A stretch of 64,000 nucleotides of DNA from Alphaproteobacteria bacterium (GCA_022822405.1 JAJEBT010000128.1:18632-82631), one strand, 5' to 3'; positions 1 to 8,766 are shown, counted from the stretch's first letter. Notes: generated by a model not told the origin, from the sequence alone. A program made the numbers and translations.

Positions 1-40
1 ACCATGACGTGAACTGTCATTTTGCTGGAGACCTGCCGTC

Positions 41-1033
41 ATGACAGTCCCCGTGCTGACTGTCGAGAAGCTGGTGAAACGGTTCCCGGCCGGGCGATCC
101 GGCTTGTTCGTCAATGCCGTCAACTCGGTCGATCTGAGCATCGCTCCGGGCGAGACGCTCGGCATGGTCGGCGAAAGCGGATCCGGCAAGTCGACGATCG
201 GCCGAGCCATCTTGCGGCTCACCGAACCGACTGAAGGCAAGATCACGTTCGACGGGCGCGACATAACCCGGATCCCCGACCGCGAGATTCGCCCGCTCAG
301 GCGTGACATGCAGATGGTGTTCCAGGATCCGTGGAGCGCGCTCAATCCCCGCATGCGGATCGGTGACCTGATTGCGGAAACGATGAAGCTTCACCTCGAT
401 CTCTCCAAGACCGAACGCGAGAACCGGACCGTCAGGCTGGCGGAGCGTGTTCACCTCAGGCCCGAATACCTGCGCCGGTATTCCAGCGACCTCTCGGGCG
501 GGCAATTGCAGCGGGTCTGCATCGCACGCGCCATAGCCACCAACCCGAAACTGATCGTGCTGGACGAACCGACGAGTTCGCTGGATCTTTCGGTGCGTGC
601 CGAGATCCTCGACCTGCTGGCCGAGATCCGCGAACAGTCGCGGGCGGCGATGCTGTTCATCAGCCACGATCTCGGCACGGTGCGGCTGATCAGCGACCGG
701 ATCGTCGTCCTCTACCTGGGCGCGGTGGTGGAAACGGCTCCGGGCGAAGCGCTCTTTGCCGATCCCGCGCATCCCTATTCGCAATCGCTGCTCTCGGCCC
801 ACCTTCCCGCCGACCCGGAGGCCAAGCTGTCGCGGCACCTGCTTGTCGGCGAGATCCCTTCGCCGATCAATCTGCCGAGCGGCTGCACCTTTCACACGCG
901 CTGCCCGGTCGCCATCGGCGCGTGCCGAAACGAGGTGCCCGGCGCGGAGCGGATCGGCGATGCCGAGCACTACGCGAACTGCCTGCGCATCGCGGAAGGC
1001 GGGAACCGCATCAAGCCGACGGAGGCCGCGTGA
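41..1033 (+). CDS. Oligopeptide/dipeptide-type ABC transporter ATP-binding protein
   Basis: Cytoplasmic ATPase of a peptide/nickel/opine-type ABC importer (DppF/OppF family). The 330-aa protein shows Walker A GESGSGKST (about residues 47-55), signature LSGGQLQR, Walker B LIVLDEPTSSLD, and a C-terminal oligopeptide-type extension containing the CTFHTRCP cysteine segment. CTGGAG lies about 10 nt before the ATG. The partner ATPase, permeases and binding protein must lie left of the window. Its stop overlaps the GTG of the next gene (GTGA), so the importer is co-translated with the flavoenzyme and probably brings in that enzyme's substrate. The substrate cannot be told from sequence. Confidence 0.93.
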   Translation: MTVPVLTVEKLVKRFPAGRSGLFVNAVNSVDLSIAPGETLGMVGESGSGKSTIGRAILRLTEPTEGKITFDGRDITRIPDREIRPLRRDMQMVFQDPWSALNPRMRIGDLIAETMKLHLDLSKTERENRTVRLAERVHLRPEYLRRYSSDLSGGQLQRVCIARAIATNPKLIVLDEPTSSLDLSVRAEILDLLAEIREQSRAAMLFISHDLGTVRLISDRIVVLYLGAVVETAPGEALFADPAHPYSQSLLSAHLPADPEAKLSRHLLVGEIPSPINLPSGCTFHTRCPVAIGACRNEVPGAERIGDAEHYANCLRIAEGGNRIKPTEAA

Positions 1034-3024
1034 CGTCCGCGGCCTACCCCCTGCTCGGAAGCCCGATGAAGATCGGGCCGAAGACCGCGCGAAACCGCAT
1101 CTGGATGACCGCGCATGCGACGCTCTTGGTAAAGGATCACCTCTTCACCGACGCGCACGTCGCCTATTACGCCGCCCGCGCGAAAGGCGGGGCCGCCGTC
1201 ATCACGATGGAGGCGATGGCTGCTCACCCGACGACCCAGCCCTACAAGGGCAAGGCCTTTGCCTTCGACCCACGCATGGTGCCCGAGTACCGCAAGCTTG
1301 CCGACGCAGTGCACGGGCACGGCACGCTTCTTCTCTCGCAGCCCTGGCACCGGGGACGGCAAACCGGCAGCGTGACGAACGGCCTGCCCGTCTGGGCGCC
1401 CTCGGCCGTACCCTGCGGCGTCTACCGCGAGATGCCGCATGTGATGACCGGAAAGGACATCGCGGAGATCATTGCAGGTTACCGGCTTTCGGCGCGGATC
1501 TCCCGCGAAGGCGGGCTGGACGGGGTCGAGGTGCACGGGATGAGCCACGGCTACCTGCTGAACCAGTTCCTCTCGCCCGCCACGAATCACCGGACAGATG
1601 CCTATGGAGGATCGCTGGAAGACCGGATGCGGATCGTCATCGAGATCCTCGAAGCCACGCGCGAGGAGACGGGGCCCGACATGATCGTTGGCATGCGACT
1701 CAATTCGGACGACGGCCACGAGGGCGGGCTCGGCCCTGACGACTGGGCCGAGATCGCGGCGCGGTTCGAGGCGACGGGGATGATCGATTACATCTCGCTC
1801 AGCCACGGTACCTACATCAACCGGATGCTGATCTACCCGACTTCCCCCGAAAGGCACGGATTCCAGCTGGATGCAACCGCACGGGTGAAGTCGGCGCTGA
1901 AGCTGCCGGTCGTCGGCGTCGGGCGAATCACCCGCCCGGACGAGGCAGAAGGGTACCTGGCGGACGGGAAGTGCGATTTCGTCGGCATGGCGCGCGCGCT
2001 GATCTCGGATCCGCGCTGGGGCGCAAAGGCGATGTCCGGGGAGGCGAAGCGCATCCGCCCTTGCGTCGGCGCAAATTGGTGCATGTCCACGATATTTGCC
2101 CAGGCCCCGGTCGGATGCATCCACAACCCTGCGGCCGGCCGGGAACTGGAAATCGACGAGGACAACGTCGCGCCCGCCGAAACACCCCGCCGCGTCGCCG
2201 TCGTTGGCGGAGGCCCGGCCGGGCTGCGCGCGGCCTGGACCGCGGCACGGCGCGGCCATGCCGTCACCCTCCTTGAAGCGAGGGATACGCTCGGCGGCCA
2301 GGTTCGCTTCTGGGAAAAGGCGGAGAGCCGCCGCGAACTCGTCGCGGTGGCGGACTGGCTGATCGACCGGCTGGCGGAGGAAGACGTCTGCATCCGGACC
2401 GGCATCCGCGCGGACGCAACGGTTCTGGACGGCTTCGACGCCGTGGTCGTCGCCACCGGCTCGGCGGGCCTGAAGCACGGCTGGACAATGCTCAGGCCCG
2501 AGAAATGGAACGGTCCGCCGCTGCCTGGCGCCGAGTTGCCTCACGTCTTCAGCTACACGGCGCTTCTGGAGACCGAGCCGGACATCGGCCGTCGCGCGGT
2601 GCTTTTCGACACGATGGGCGGGCGGCAGGGCGCGGTCACGGCGGAATACCTTGCCCGGCGCGGCGCGGAGGTTACGTTTGTCACCCAGCTCGGCCAGCCG
2701 TCGCCAGACCTCGCCTCCAGCCGCGACTGGGGCAAGGTTCACGGGATGCTTCGGAAACTGGGCGTCCGTTTCATGGTCGATCGGGAACTTGCGGAAATCA
2801 CGGAAGAAACCGTGAGCGTTCGCGACCACTATACCGGCGAAGTCGAAACGCTGACAGGTATCGACACCGTCGCCATGGTCGTCGGCAACGAAGCCAGGGA
2901 TGCGCTCTACCATGCCCTCGTCGACCGGGCCGGTCCCGATTGTCACCTGATCGGGGACGCGATGGCGCCCCGGCGCGTAAGTGACGCGATCCGCGAGGGC
3001 GAACAGGTCGCCCGTCGCCTCTGA
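1030..3024 (+). CDS. TMADH/2,4-dienoyl-CoA-reductase-like FMN/FAD flavoenzyme
   Basis: A 664-aa two-part flavoenzyme. The N-terminal Old-Yellow-Enzyme TIM barrel (about 1-340) includes EVHGMSHGYLLNQFLSP and SPATNHRTDAYGGS. An Fe-S linker follows, then a C-terminal FAD/NAD(P) domain with VAVVGGGPAGLRAA near 390. Relatives include trimethylamine dehydrogenase, N-methylproline (stachydrine) demethylases and dienoyl-CoA reductase, so oxidative N-demethylation or C=C reduction is likely. Cluster-region cysteines are C345, C351 and C363, but the usual second cysteine is Ala348. GTG 1030 is chosen because it overlaps the upstream stop (GTGA) and gives the family N-terminus; a longer upstream reading would run into the ABC ATPase gene. 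The substrate is unknown. Confidence 0.9.
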   Translation: MTSAAYPLLGSPMKIGPKTARNRIWMTAHATLLVKDHLFTDAHVAYYAARAKGGAAVITMEAMAAHPTTQPYKGKAFAFDPRMVPEYRKLADAVHGHGTLLLSQPWHRGRQTGSVTNGLPVWAPSAVPCGVYREMPHVMTGKDIAEIIAGYRLSARISREGGLDGVEVHGMSHGYLLNQFLSPATNHRTDAYGGSLEDRMRIVIEILEATREETGPDMIVGMRLNSDDGHEGGLGPDDWAEIAARFEATGMIDYISLSHGTYINRMLIYPTSPERHGFQLDATARVKSALKLPVVGVGRITRPDEAEGYLADGKCDFVGMARALISDPRWGAKAMSGEAKRIRPCVGANWCMSTIFAQAPVGCIHNPAAGRELEIDEDNVAPAETPRRVAVVGGGPAGLRAAWTAARRGHAVTLLEARDTLGGQVRFWEKAESRRELVAVADWLIDRLAEEDVCIRTGIRADATVLDGFDAVVVATGSAGLKHGWTMLRPEKWNGPPLPGAELPHVFSYTALLETEPDIGRRAVLFDTMGGRQGAVTAEYLARRGAEVTFVTQLGQPSPDLASSRDWGKVHGMLRKLGVRFMVDRELAEITEETVSVRDHYTGEVETLTGIDTVAMVVGNEARDALYHALVDRAGPDCHLIGDAMAPRRVSDAIREGEQVARRL

Positions 3025-3043
3025 ACACAGGAAAGGACATTCC

Positions 3044-3460
3044 ATGACCCCAGAAGGAAAGGCAGAACTCGACAAGATCCGCGAGGTTCGGGGCTACACG
3101 CTTCCGTTCCACGAGTACCTTGCCGAACTCAACCCCGAGTTGCTGCGCCGTTACGGCAACCTCGCCTCCTACACGCTCTTCGGAGATGCCGAGGGGCGGT
3201 CGCTAGACCTCAAGACCCGGTTCCTCGTTCTCGTCGGCGTGACCTCGGCGGTGAAAGGAGACCGCGAGGGCGTCGAATGGGCGGCAGTGCGGGCAATCCA
3301 GAACGGCGCAACCTGGAAAGAGGTTTACGAGGCCGCCTTCATGGCTGCACTGCCCGCCGGCATCCCGGCTTTCGAGGCCAGTTGTCGCACGTTCAAGGCG
3401 ATGAAGGAGGGCGAAGCCCTGGTCGATCTTGAGGTGCCGGAGGACGATGGCGAGACGTGA
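3044..3460 (+). CDS. Carboxymuconolactone decarboxylase (CMD/AhpD-like) family protein
   Basis: A 138-aa all-helical protein of the CMD/AhpD fold, with the family core LVGVTSAVKGDREGVEWAAVRAIQNGAT followed by helices AAFMAALPAGIPAFE. The AhpD CxxC peroxidatic motif is absent, so thiol peroxidase activity is unlikely. AGGAAAGGA precedes the ATG at 3044. It sits between the flavoenzyme and a GMC oxidoreductase and overlaps the latter by GTGA. A second CMD/GMC pair occurs at 20.2-22.6 kb, suggesting a recurring functional partnership. The specific reaction is unknown. Confidence 0.85.
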   Translation: MTPEGKAELDKIREVRGYTLPFHEYLAELNPELLRRYGNLASYTLFGDAEGRSLDLKTRFLVLVGVTSAVKGDREGVEWAAVRAIQNGATWKEVYEAAFMAALPAGIPAFEASCRTFKAMKEGEALVDLEVPEDDGET

Positions 3461-5043
3461 ACGAGACGGCGGACATTGTCATCGTCGGCGGCGGTGCGGG
3501 CGGGCTTGCCTTCGCTTGGGCGGTGGCGGAGCCGGGCTTGAAGGTCGTCGTGCTGGAGCGTGGCGGCCATATCGACCAACGCCGCGGACCGTCGCTGGAC
3601 CGCGACTGGGAACTGGCGCTTCAAACCGGCTTCAACGCCAATCCGAACCTGCGGGCGGGGCCGGCCGACTACCCGGTCGACGACAGCGCATCCCCGATCA
3701 GGCCCGCCTTTTTCAACGCGCTCGGCGGTAGCACGATCCGTTGGGGAGCGCATTTCCCGCGCTTCCGGCCCTCGGACTTCAAGCCGCGCACTCTGGACGG
3801 CGTCGGACAGGACTGGCCCCTGTCCTACGGCGATCTGGAAGGCTGGTACGACCTGAACGACCGCATGATGGGCGTGGCGGGCCTCGCGGGCGATCCCGGC
3901 AACCCTCCGCGCGCCTCGCGTCCCTGCCCGCCTTTGCCGCTTTGTCCCGCGACCGAGCGGCTGGCCAAGGGATTCGACATGATGGGCTGGCATTGGTGGC
4001 CCTCCGACGCAGCGATCCTGACCACGCCGCGCGAAGGGCGAGACGCCTGCAACAACTGCGGTCCCTGCGGGCTCGGATGCCCGCGCCATGCTCGCGCCAG
4101 CGCCGATATCGCCTACGCTGGAAGGGCCCGCGCGCGCGGCGTGGACATCCGCTGCGGCGTCACCGTGACAGGCATTGATCTCGCGGAAGGCGGCGCGCGT
4201 GTCAGGGCGCTTTCCTATCTGGACCGAGAGGGTCGGGCGGGCCGCCTGGATTGCTCCGAAGCGGTGCTCGCCTGCAACGGGTTGGGGACGGCGCGGCTTC
4301 TGCTCGCGAACCCGCAGCTTGGTCATCCGCTTCTGGGGCGTGGCCTGATGCTGCATCCGACCGCCATTGCCTCCGGCATTTTCCGCGAACCGCTGAAGAG
4401 CTACCGGGGGGCATTTGCCGCCGCCCTTGTCAGCCAGGAGTTCTACGAAACCGACACGGCGCGTGGATTCAAGCGTGGCTTCCAGATGCAGGCCCTGCGA
4501 GGCCAGGGCCCGTTGACAACCGCACAAGGCGGCTATGGCACGCGCCTGCCCTGGGGGCGGCGCCACGCGGCGGCGTTCGAAGAGTGCTTCGGACGCACGC
4601 TAAGCCTTGCGGTCACCTGCGACGACCTGCCCGAGGAGGAAAACCGGATCGAGACGGACCAACGACGCCGCGACCGGTGGGGGATGCCGGTGCCAAGAAT
4701 GGTCTACCGGCTGGGCGCGAACACGCGCGCCATGCGCGACTTCGGCATTGCGCGCGCTACCGAGGCACTGCGCGCAGCAGGTGCTTGGAAGGTTGTGGTG
4801 ACCGAACTCTCCCGGGGCGCCGGGTTCCACCTGATGGGCACGGCGCGGACAGGGTCCGACGCGCGGACAAGCGTGACCGACAGTGACGGACGGGTACATG
4901 GGGTGGACAACCTGACCGTCGCCGACAGCGCCCGCTTCGCCTCGGCCGCGGCCGTGAACCCGACGCCGACGCTGCAGGCGCTGGCCCTGCGTGCGGCGGA
5001 CGCCATGCGACGGCGATTGGGACTCGGCGGGGTTTCGGCATGA
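3457..5043 (+). CDS. GMC-family FAD oxidoreductase with CxxCxxCxxxCP motif
   Basis: A 528-aa FAD-dependent alcohol or sugar dehydrogenase of the GMC family. The dinucleotide fold is IVGGGAGG (about 9-16), with the GMC N-terminal segment near ALGGSTIRWG and a C-terminal GMC_oxred_C domain with GFHLMGTARTG and NPTPTLQALALR. Cysteines C198, C201, C204 and C208-Pro form a ferredoxin-like CxxCxxCxxxCP. Related cysteine patterns occur in gluconate dehydrogenase and long-chain alcohol oxidase relatives, so whether a cluster is bound is open. The GTG start overlaps the upstream stop, and the stop overlaps the next ATG. With the following small subunit it probably forms a periplasm- or quinone-linked dehydrogenase, although no signal peptide is seen on this subunit. 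Confidence 0.88.
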   Translation: MNETADIVIVGGGAGGLAFAWAVAEPGLKVVVLERGGHIDQRRGPSLDRDWELALQTGFNANPNLRAGPADYPVDDSASPIRPAFFNALGGSTIRWGAHFPRFRPSDFKPRTLDGVGQDWPLSYGDLEGWYDLNDRMMGVAGLAGDPGNPPRASRPCPPLPLCPATERLAKGFDMMGWHWWPSDAAILTTPREGRDACNNCGPCGLGCPRHARASADIAYAGRARARGVDIRCGVTVTGIDLAEGGARVRALSYLDREGRAGRLDCSEAVLACNGLGTARLLLANPQLGHPLLGRGLMLHPTAIASGIFREPLKSYRGAFAAALVSQEFYETDTARGFKRGFQMQALRGQGPLTTAQGGYGTRLPWGRRHAAAFEECFGRTLSLAVTCDDLPEEENRIETDQRRRDRWGMPVPRMVYRLGANTRAMRDFGIARATEALRAAGAWKVVVTELSRGAGFHLMGTARTGSDARTSVTDSDGRVHGVDNLTVADSARFASAAAVNPTPTLQALALRAADAMRRRLGLGGVSA

Positions 5044-5477
5044 CGGCACCAAGTCTCCTCCCTGTCCTGCTCGACACGCTTCTGCCGGGCGACGGCGTCG
5101 ACTGGCCGGCGGCGGGCACCCATGGGCTGGCAGGTCGAGCGCAGGAACTGGCGGCACGTGTCCCAGGCGGAGAGGAGGCTCTGGAAACCGTGCTGGCGGC
5201 TTTGCCTGCGGACTTTGCCGCCAGTCCGCCGGAGGCGCGCGAGGCTCGCCTTCGGGCCATCGAAGTCGCCGAACCGGAGGCCTTCGAAATGACCGTCACC
5301 GCGGCCTACAACGCCTATTACACCGACACGGCCATTCGCGATGTCATCGAGCGACTCACCGGGTACGAGAATCGACCGCCTCAGCCGAAAGGCTACGCGC
5401 TGCCGCCCTTCGACGAGCGCCTTCTCGACCAGGTCAAGGCACGCGGACCGATCTGGCGCCCGGTGCCGGAGGAATGA
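5040..5477 (+). CDS. Gluconate 2-dehydrogenase subunit 3-like small subunit
   Basis: A 145-aa protein translationally coupled (ATGA) to the GMC oxidoreductase. It carries the pattern seen in small subunits of membrane FAD dehydrogenases: an N-terminal LLPVLLDTLLPGD, a helical middle, and a C-terminal block with AYNAYYTDTAIRDVIERLTGYENRPPQ. The family usually acts as a chaperone or small subunit for a GMC FAD subunit and is often Tat-exported. Here the N-terminus lacks a clear twin-arginine signal. Assignment rests on these short segments and on its position after the FAD subunit. Confidence 0.7.
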   Translation: MTAPSLLPVLLDTLLPGDGVDWPAAGTHGLAGRAQELAARVPGGEEALETVLAALPADFAASPPEAREARLRAIEVAEPEAFEMTVTAAYNAYYTDTAIRDVIERLTGYENRPPQPKGYALPPFDERLLDQVKARGPIWRPVPEE

Positions 5478-6388
5478 CCGGCCATTCCGGCATCCTCGAG
5501 CCGCGACCCGCCGTCGGCGCCGGCGCGATGCTGATCAACACGGTACTGATCCTTGCAATGGGTGTCGCCGTGAAGACCCTCGCACACATGGACGTGGCGA
5601 CACTGGAGATGCTGACCTGGCGCGCCGGCGTCATGCTGCTCCTTCTTCTGCCCTTCCTGATGAGCGCCGAGAATCGCCGGGCGGTTCGCGCCGCAGACAT
5701 ACGGGCCCACGTCGTTCATGCGTGCTTCGGCATCTCGACCATGGCCTGCTTCTACTTCGCGCTTCGCACCCTGCCCCTGGCCACCGTGACCTCGATCAAC
5801 TTCACGACGCCGGTCTTCGGACTGTTGCTTGCGCGACTTCTCTTCGGCGAACGGGTCTCGGCGATTGGCTGGACGGCAATGGCGATCGGATTCCTCGGCA
5901 CCCTGCTGATCCTGCGACCGGATAGCAGCGGCATCGGTCTTGATACCCTGGTCGTGCTGATCGGCTCGATCATCGCCGCCGCCATGAACCTGACCGTTCG
6001 GCGGATGCCGGCGCGGAGCACGAATTTCGCAGTCATCTTCTATCTCAGCCTGTTCGGAGCGGTCTTCTTTGCCGTGATCGGCAGCCCCGCGGTCGAGACG
6101 CCGACCCTGCCGGAGTTCCGGCTCTTCATGGCACTCGGACTGATCGCGCTCGGGGTCCACACCTGCATGGCATTTGCCTACCGGTTTGCGTCCTCGATGC
6201 TGATCGGCGCACTGGACTACCTGCGGATCATCTGGGCGATCCTGATCGGCTACCTGGTCTTTGCCGAACAGCCTGACTCCCTGGACGCTGCGGGCATCGC
6301 CCTCATCATCGCCAGCGGCTGGATCGTGATGCGCACGCAGTGGACACCGGGATCCACGGAGTCCGTCAAGCCAGAAGGAAACGCCTGA
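5474..6388 (+). CDS. EamA/DMT-family permease
   Basis: A 304-aa inner-membrane protein with about ten hydrophobic segments in two EamA repeats. Examples are MLINTVLILAMGVAVKTLAH near the N-terminus, TSINFTTPVFGLLLARLLFGE closing repeat one, and IWAILIGYLVFAEQPD closing repeat two. DMT-family proteins usually export metabolites or amino-acid-like compounds. ATG 5474 overlaps the previous stop (ATGA). The gene's last 23 nt overlap the 3' end of the convergent alpha/beta hydrolase gene. It ends the left-hand plus-strand operon and may move an intermediate or product of the island's pathway. Confidence 0.9.
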   Translation: MTGHSGILEPRPAVGAGAMLINTVLILAMGVAVKTLAHMDVATLEMLTWRAGVMLLLLLPFLMSAENRRAVRAADIRAHVVHACFGISTMACFYFALRTLPLATVTSINFTTPVFGLLLARLLFGERVSAIGWTAMAIGFLGTLLILRPDSSGIGLDTLVVLIGSIIAAAMNLTVRRMPARSTNFAVIFYLSLFGAVFFAVIGSPAVETPTLPEFRLFMALGLIALGVHTCMAFAYRFASSMLIGALDYLRIIWAILIGYLVFAEQPDSLDAAGIALIIASGWIVMRTQWTPGSTESVKPEGNA

Positions 6389-7193
6389 ACCGTTCCGCCG
6401 TGGCCTGCGCGGCTTCGGGTGTGCGGGTGCCCGGCAAAACCTCCGCTTCCGCCCTTGGCAATAGCGCTCGTGCCTCGTCGAACGCAGGCCGAACCAGGTC
6501 GTTTTCGGCAAACGTGATCAGGGTCGGTTGGGTGATCTTTGGCACATGCTCGGCCATCGAGTAACGGAAAGCCGCGCGGTAGCTCTGGTGATACGTCTTG
6601 AGCGCCTTCAGGATTTCGACGTAGCGCGCATACAGGAATTCTGCATCCGGCAAGTCATGCGGAGCGCGTCGCTCCGCCTCTTTCCGGTACCAGGGAAACC
6701 ACAGGAACTGGTCGCGACAGAACTGCCACGCCTGGAAGGCAAAGGCGCCCTGCTGGTCGGGGACCATCTCTGGCGCGTAGCTCTTGAGAATCTCGTCCGC
6801 ATCGTCCGGTGCATAGACGCCGAAGCCGTCGAGGATGAGCCTGTCCACGCGCTTCGGGTGCGACAACGCGATCTCGCAGGCGATCCGCGCCCCGGTATGC
6901 GTGCCGTACAGCCGAAACCGGTCCAGCCCCAGCCGATCCACCGCCCCGATCACGGCATTGGCGTAATCCGCGATGTCCGGCTGGTCGCCGGGCGGCGGCA
7001 TGGAATCGCCGTTGCCCATCGTGTCGGGGGCGAAGATCCTGAAGCTCTCGGCCATCTCGGCGATCAGGGGCTCCAGTTGCCGAGACGATCCCGGCGAGGC
7101 ATGCAGCATCAAGAGCTGCGGCGCGTCCTCCGCGCCCCCGCAGCGATAGTGGATCTGCCCCCGGTCGAAGTCGACGAAACCGCGCCGGATCAC
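6366..7193 (-). CDS. Alpha/beta-hydrolase fold protein with atypical nucleophile elbow
   Basis: A 275-aa alpha/beta hydrolase: oxyanion segment LMLHASPGSS (about 28-37), FAPDTMGNGDS (about 54-64), and an acid-containing ITFAENDLVRP late in the chain. The nucleophile elbow reads G97-T-H-T-G101, which places His99 where Ser, Asp or Cys is normally found. I recall GHHTGA-type elbows in other annotated hydrolases, so this may be a recognised but uncharacterised subgroup. A C-terminal catalytic His near the usual place is not obvious. ATG 7193 overlaps the amidase stop (ATGA), making this the last gene of the eleven-gene operon. Confidence 0.85.
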   Translation of the reverse strand: MIRRGFVDFDRGQIHYRCGGAEDAPQLLMLHASPGSSRQLEPLIAEMAESFRIFAPDTMGNGDSMPPPGDQPDIADYANAVIGAVDRLGLDRFRLYGTHTGARIACEIALSHPKRVDRLILDGFGVYAPDDADEILKSYAPEMVPDQQGAFAFQAWQFCRDQFLWFPWYRKEAERRAPHDLPDAEFLYARYVEILKALKTYHQSYRAAFRYSMAEHVPKITQPTLITFAENDLVRPAFDEARALLPRAEAEVLPGTRTPEAAQATAERFRRFLLA

Positions 7194-8584
7194 GCCTCTC
7201 CTCCCGCGATCCGGTTGAACTCGGGCGTCGCCGCCTCATAGGCATGGGCCACGCGCAGCACATCGGAATCCCCAAAGAGCCGCCCTGTCACCTGTATCCC
7301 CATCGGCATCCCCGCCGCCGAAATTCCGGACCGAACCGAGGCGGCGGGCACGCCCGCCACATTGGCCGGTGCCGTGATCAGCGGGGTTTCGAGGAAGTAG
7401 AAGGGCTTGATCGCGTCCGTAGGCGGCGGGTCGCCAAGGGCCGCAGGATACACCAGCACGTCGACGTCCTTCATTGCCGCCGCCGTCGCGTACGCCAATT
7501 CCCGGCGCTTCTTCTGGGCACGCACGTAGTCCTCGGCGCGAATGAAGGCTCCGAGCGTGATCCGGGCCCGCGTCAGCACCGAGACCTCAGCGGCGCGGGC
7601 GCGAAAATCGGTCCCGTGGATGGCGAAGGCCTCGGACATCATGATGGTCGAGTTGCAAACGGTGAACTCCCATATGCCCGGCAATTCGACCTCGCGGACC
7701 TCTGCGCCGAGTTCAGCCATGACCCGCAAGGCCGCCTCGGTCGCCGCGCGTTGTTCGGCGCTCACCGCCGGATCCTCGGCAAAGGCACGGACATAGCCGA
7801 CGCGAACGTTCTCGAGGTCTTCGGTCAGCGCCTCGGCTGTCCTGGTCGGGCCGCTGGCGACGCTCGACGCGTCCTCCGGATCGTGGCCCGCTATGGCGTC
7901 GAGGAGCAACGCGCAGTCCTGGCTGGTACGCGCCATCGGACCCGCGTGATCGAGCGAACCAGCCAGCGGAAAGAGCCCGCGGAGGCTGACCAGCCCGTAG
8001 GTCGGCTTGATGCCCGCCACGCCGCAGAAAGTGGCCGGGATGCGGATCGACCCGCCGGTATCGGAGCCAAGTGCGCCGGGGATCATCCCCGTTGCCAATG
8101 CCACGCCGGCGCCGGACGAGGATCCGCCGGCATAGCGTGCCGGGTCCCACGGGTTCAGCGCGTGGGGAACCAGCCCGTCCTCGGACGGACCGCCGAGGCA
8201 AAGCTCGGTGCATTCGAGCTTGCCCAGCAGAACCGCTCCTGCCGCCTGCAAGCGCGCCCAGGCGGCGGCGTCCCGGTCCGGCACCCGATCCGCATGCAAC
8301 CGCGAGCAAACCGTCGTGGGAATCCCGGCCGTGTCATAGGCGTCCTTCAGTGCCACCGGGATGCCGTGGAGCGGGCCACGCCGTCTTCCGCGCGCGTTCT
8401 CGACATCGGCGGTGCGCGCCATTTCGCGGGCCAGGCCGAAAGTGGAATGCACGAAGGCGCGATGGCCCGGATCGAGCCGTTCGATTCGCGCGATGTGCGC
8501 CTCCACCAGTTCGAGAGCGCTCATCTCTCCGTCGGCAAGAAGCGACGACATCTGCCGGAGCGTGGCTTCGGTCGGGTCGCCCAT
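7190..8584 (-). CDS. Amidase-signature family amidohydrolase
   Basis: A 464-aa amidase-signature enzyme hydrolysing a C-N amide bond. The full Ser-Ser-Lys apparatus is visible: Lys80 in GIPVALKDAYD, Gly/Ser-rich YAGGSSSGAG (153-160) and nucleophile Ser179 in GSDTGGSIRIP. Start 8584 gives a normal N-terminus and overlaps the stop of the upstream 60-aa GatC-like protein (TGATG). That pairing resembles AtzE (1-carboxybiuret hydrolase) with AtzG, or GatA with GatC, rather than a stand-alone amidase. The likely job is to hydrolyse an amide released by the hydantoinase/oxoprolinase genes upstream in the operon. Confidence 0.93.
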   Translation of the reverse strand: MGDPTEATLRQMSSLLADGEMSALELVEAHIARIERLDPGHRAFVHSTFGLAREMARTADVENARGRRRGPLHGIPVALKDAYDTAGIPTTVCSRLHADRVPDRDAAAWARLQAAGAVLLGKLECTELCLGGPSEDGLVPHALNPWDPARYAGGSSSGAGVALATGMIPGALGSDTGGSIRIPATFCGVAGIKPTYGLVSLRGLFPLAGSLDHAGPMARTSQDCALLLDAIAGHDPEDASSVASGPTRTAEALTEDLENVRVGYVRAFAEDPAVSAEQRAATEAALRVMAELGAEVREVELPGIWEFTVCNSTIMMSEAFAIHGTDFRARAAEVSVLTRARITLGAFIRAEDYVRAQKKRRELAYATAAAMKDVDVLVYPAALGDPPPTDAIKPFYFLETPLITAPANVAGVPAASVRSGISAAGMPMGIQVTGRLFGDSDVLRVAHAYEAATPEFNRIAGGEA

Positions 8585-8766
8585 CAGAGCGGCTCTTCTG
8601 GATTGAAGACCGCAAGGGGCTGCGCCTCGGCCCGCTCCTTGCGCGTCTCGAGTTGCGTGAGGAGGCCGGTCAGCTTCTGATGGGCCGCGTGCAACTGGAC
8701 GGCATCGTGATCCTCCGGGTCGAGACCGATCCGGCGCATCATCGCCAGAAATTCCGCTTCGGTCAT
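8584..8766 (-). CDS. Small GatC/AtzG-like (DUF4089-type) amidase partner
   Basis: A 60-aa protein from ATG 8766, which overlaps the upstream aldolase stop (ATGA); its own stop overlaps the amidase start (TGATG). It is a single amphipathic helical stretch followed by a tail ending RAEAQPLAVFNPEEPL, typical of small GatC/AtzG-like subunits that wrap around an amidase-signature enzyme. No catalytic residues are expected. Direct adjacency and double translational coupling support a stoichiometric complex with the amidase. Family assignment is from pattern recognition only. Confidence 0.75.
   Translation of the reverse strand: MTEAEFLAMMRRIGLDPEDHDAVQLHAAHQKLTGLLTQLETRKERAEAQPLAVFNPEEPL

Noticed and set aside
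1..40. 3' end of an upstream transporter gene (TGA at 10-12)
   Set aside because: Only three codons are visible, too few to support a feature.
922..1029. Longer N-terminus for the TMADH-like flavoenzyme
   Set aside because: The extension overlaps the ABC ATPase gene in another frame and gives low-complexity sequence; the GTG at 1030 overlaps the upstream stop and fits the family.
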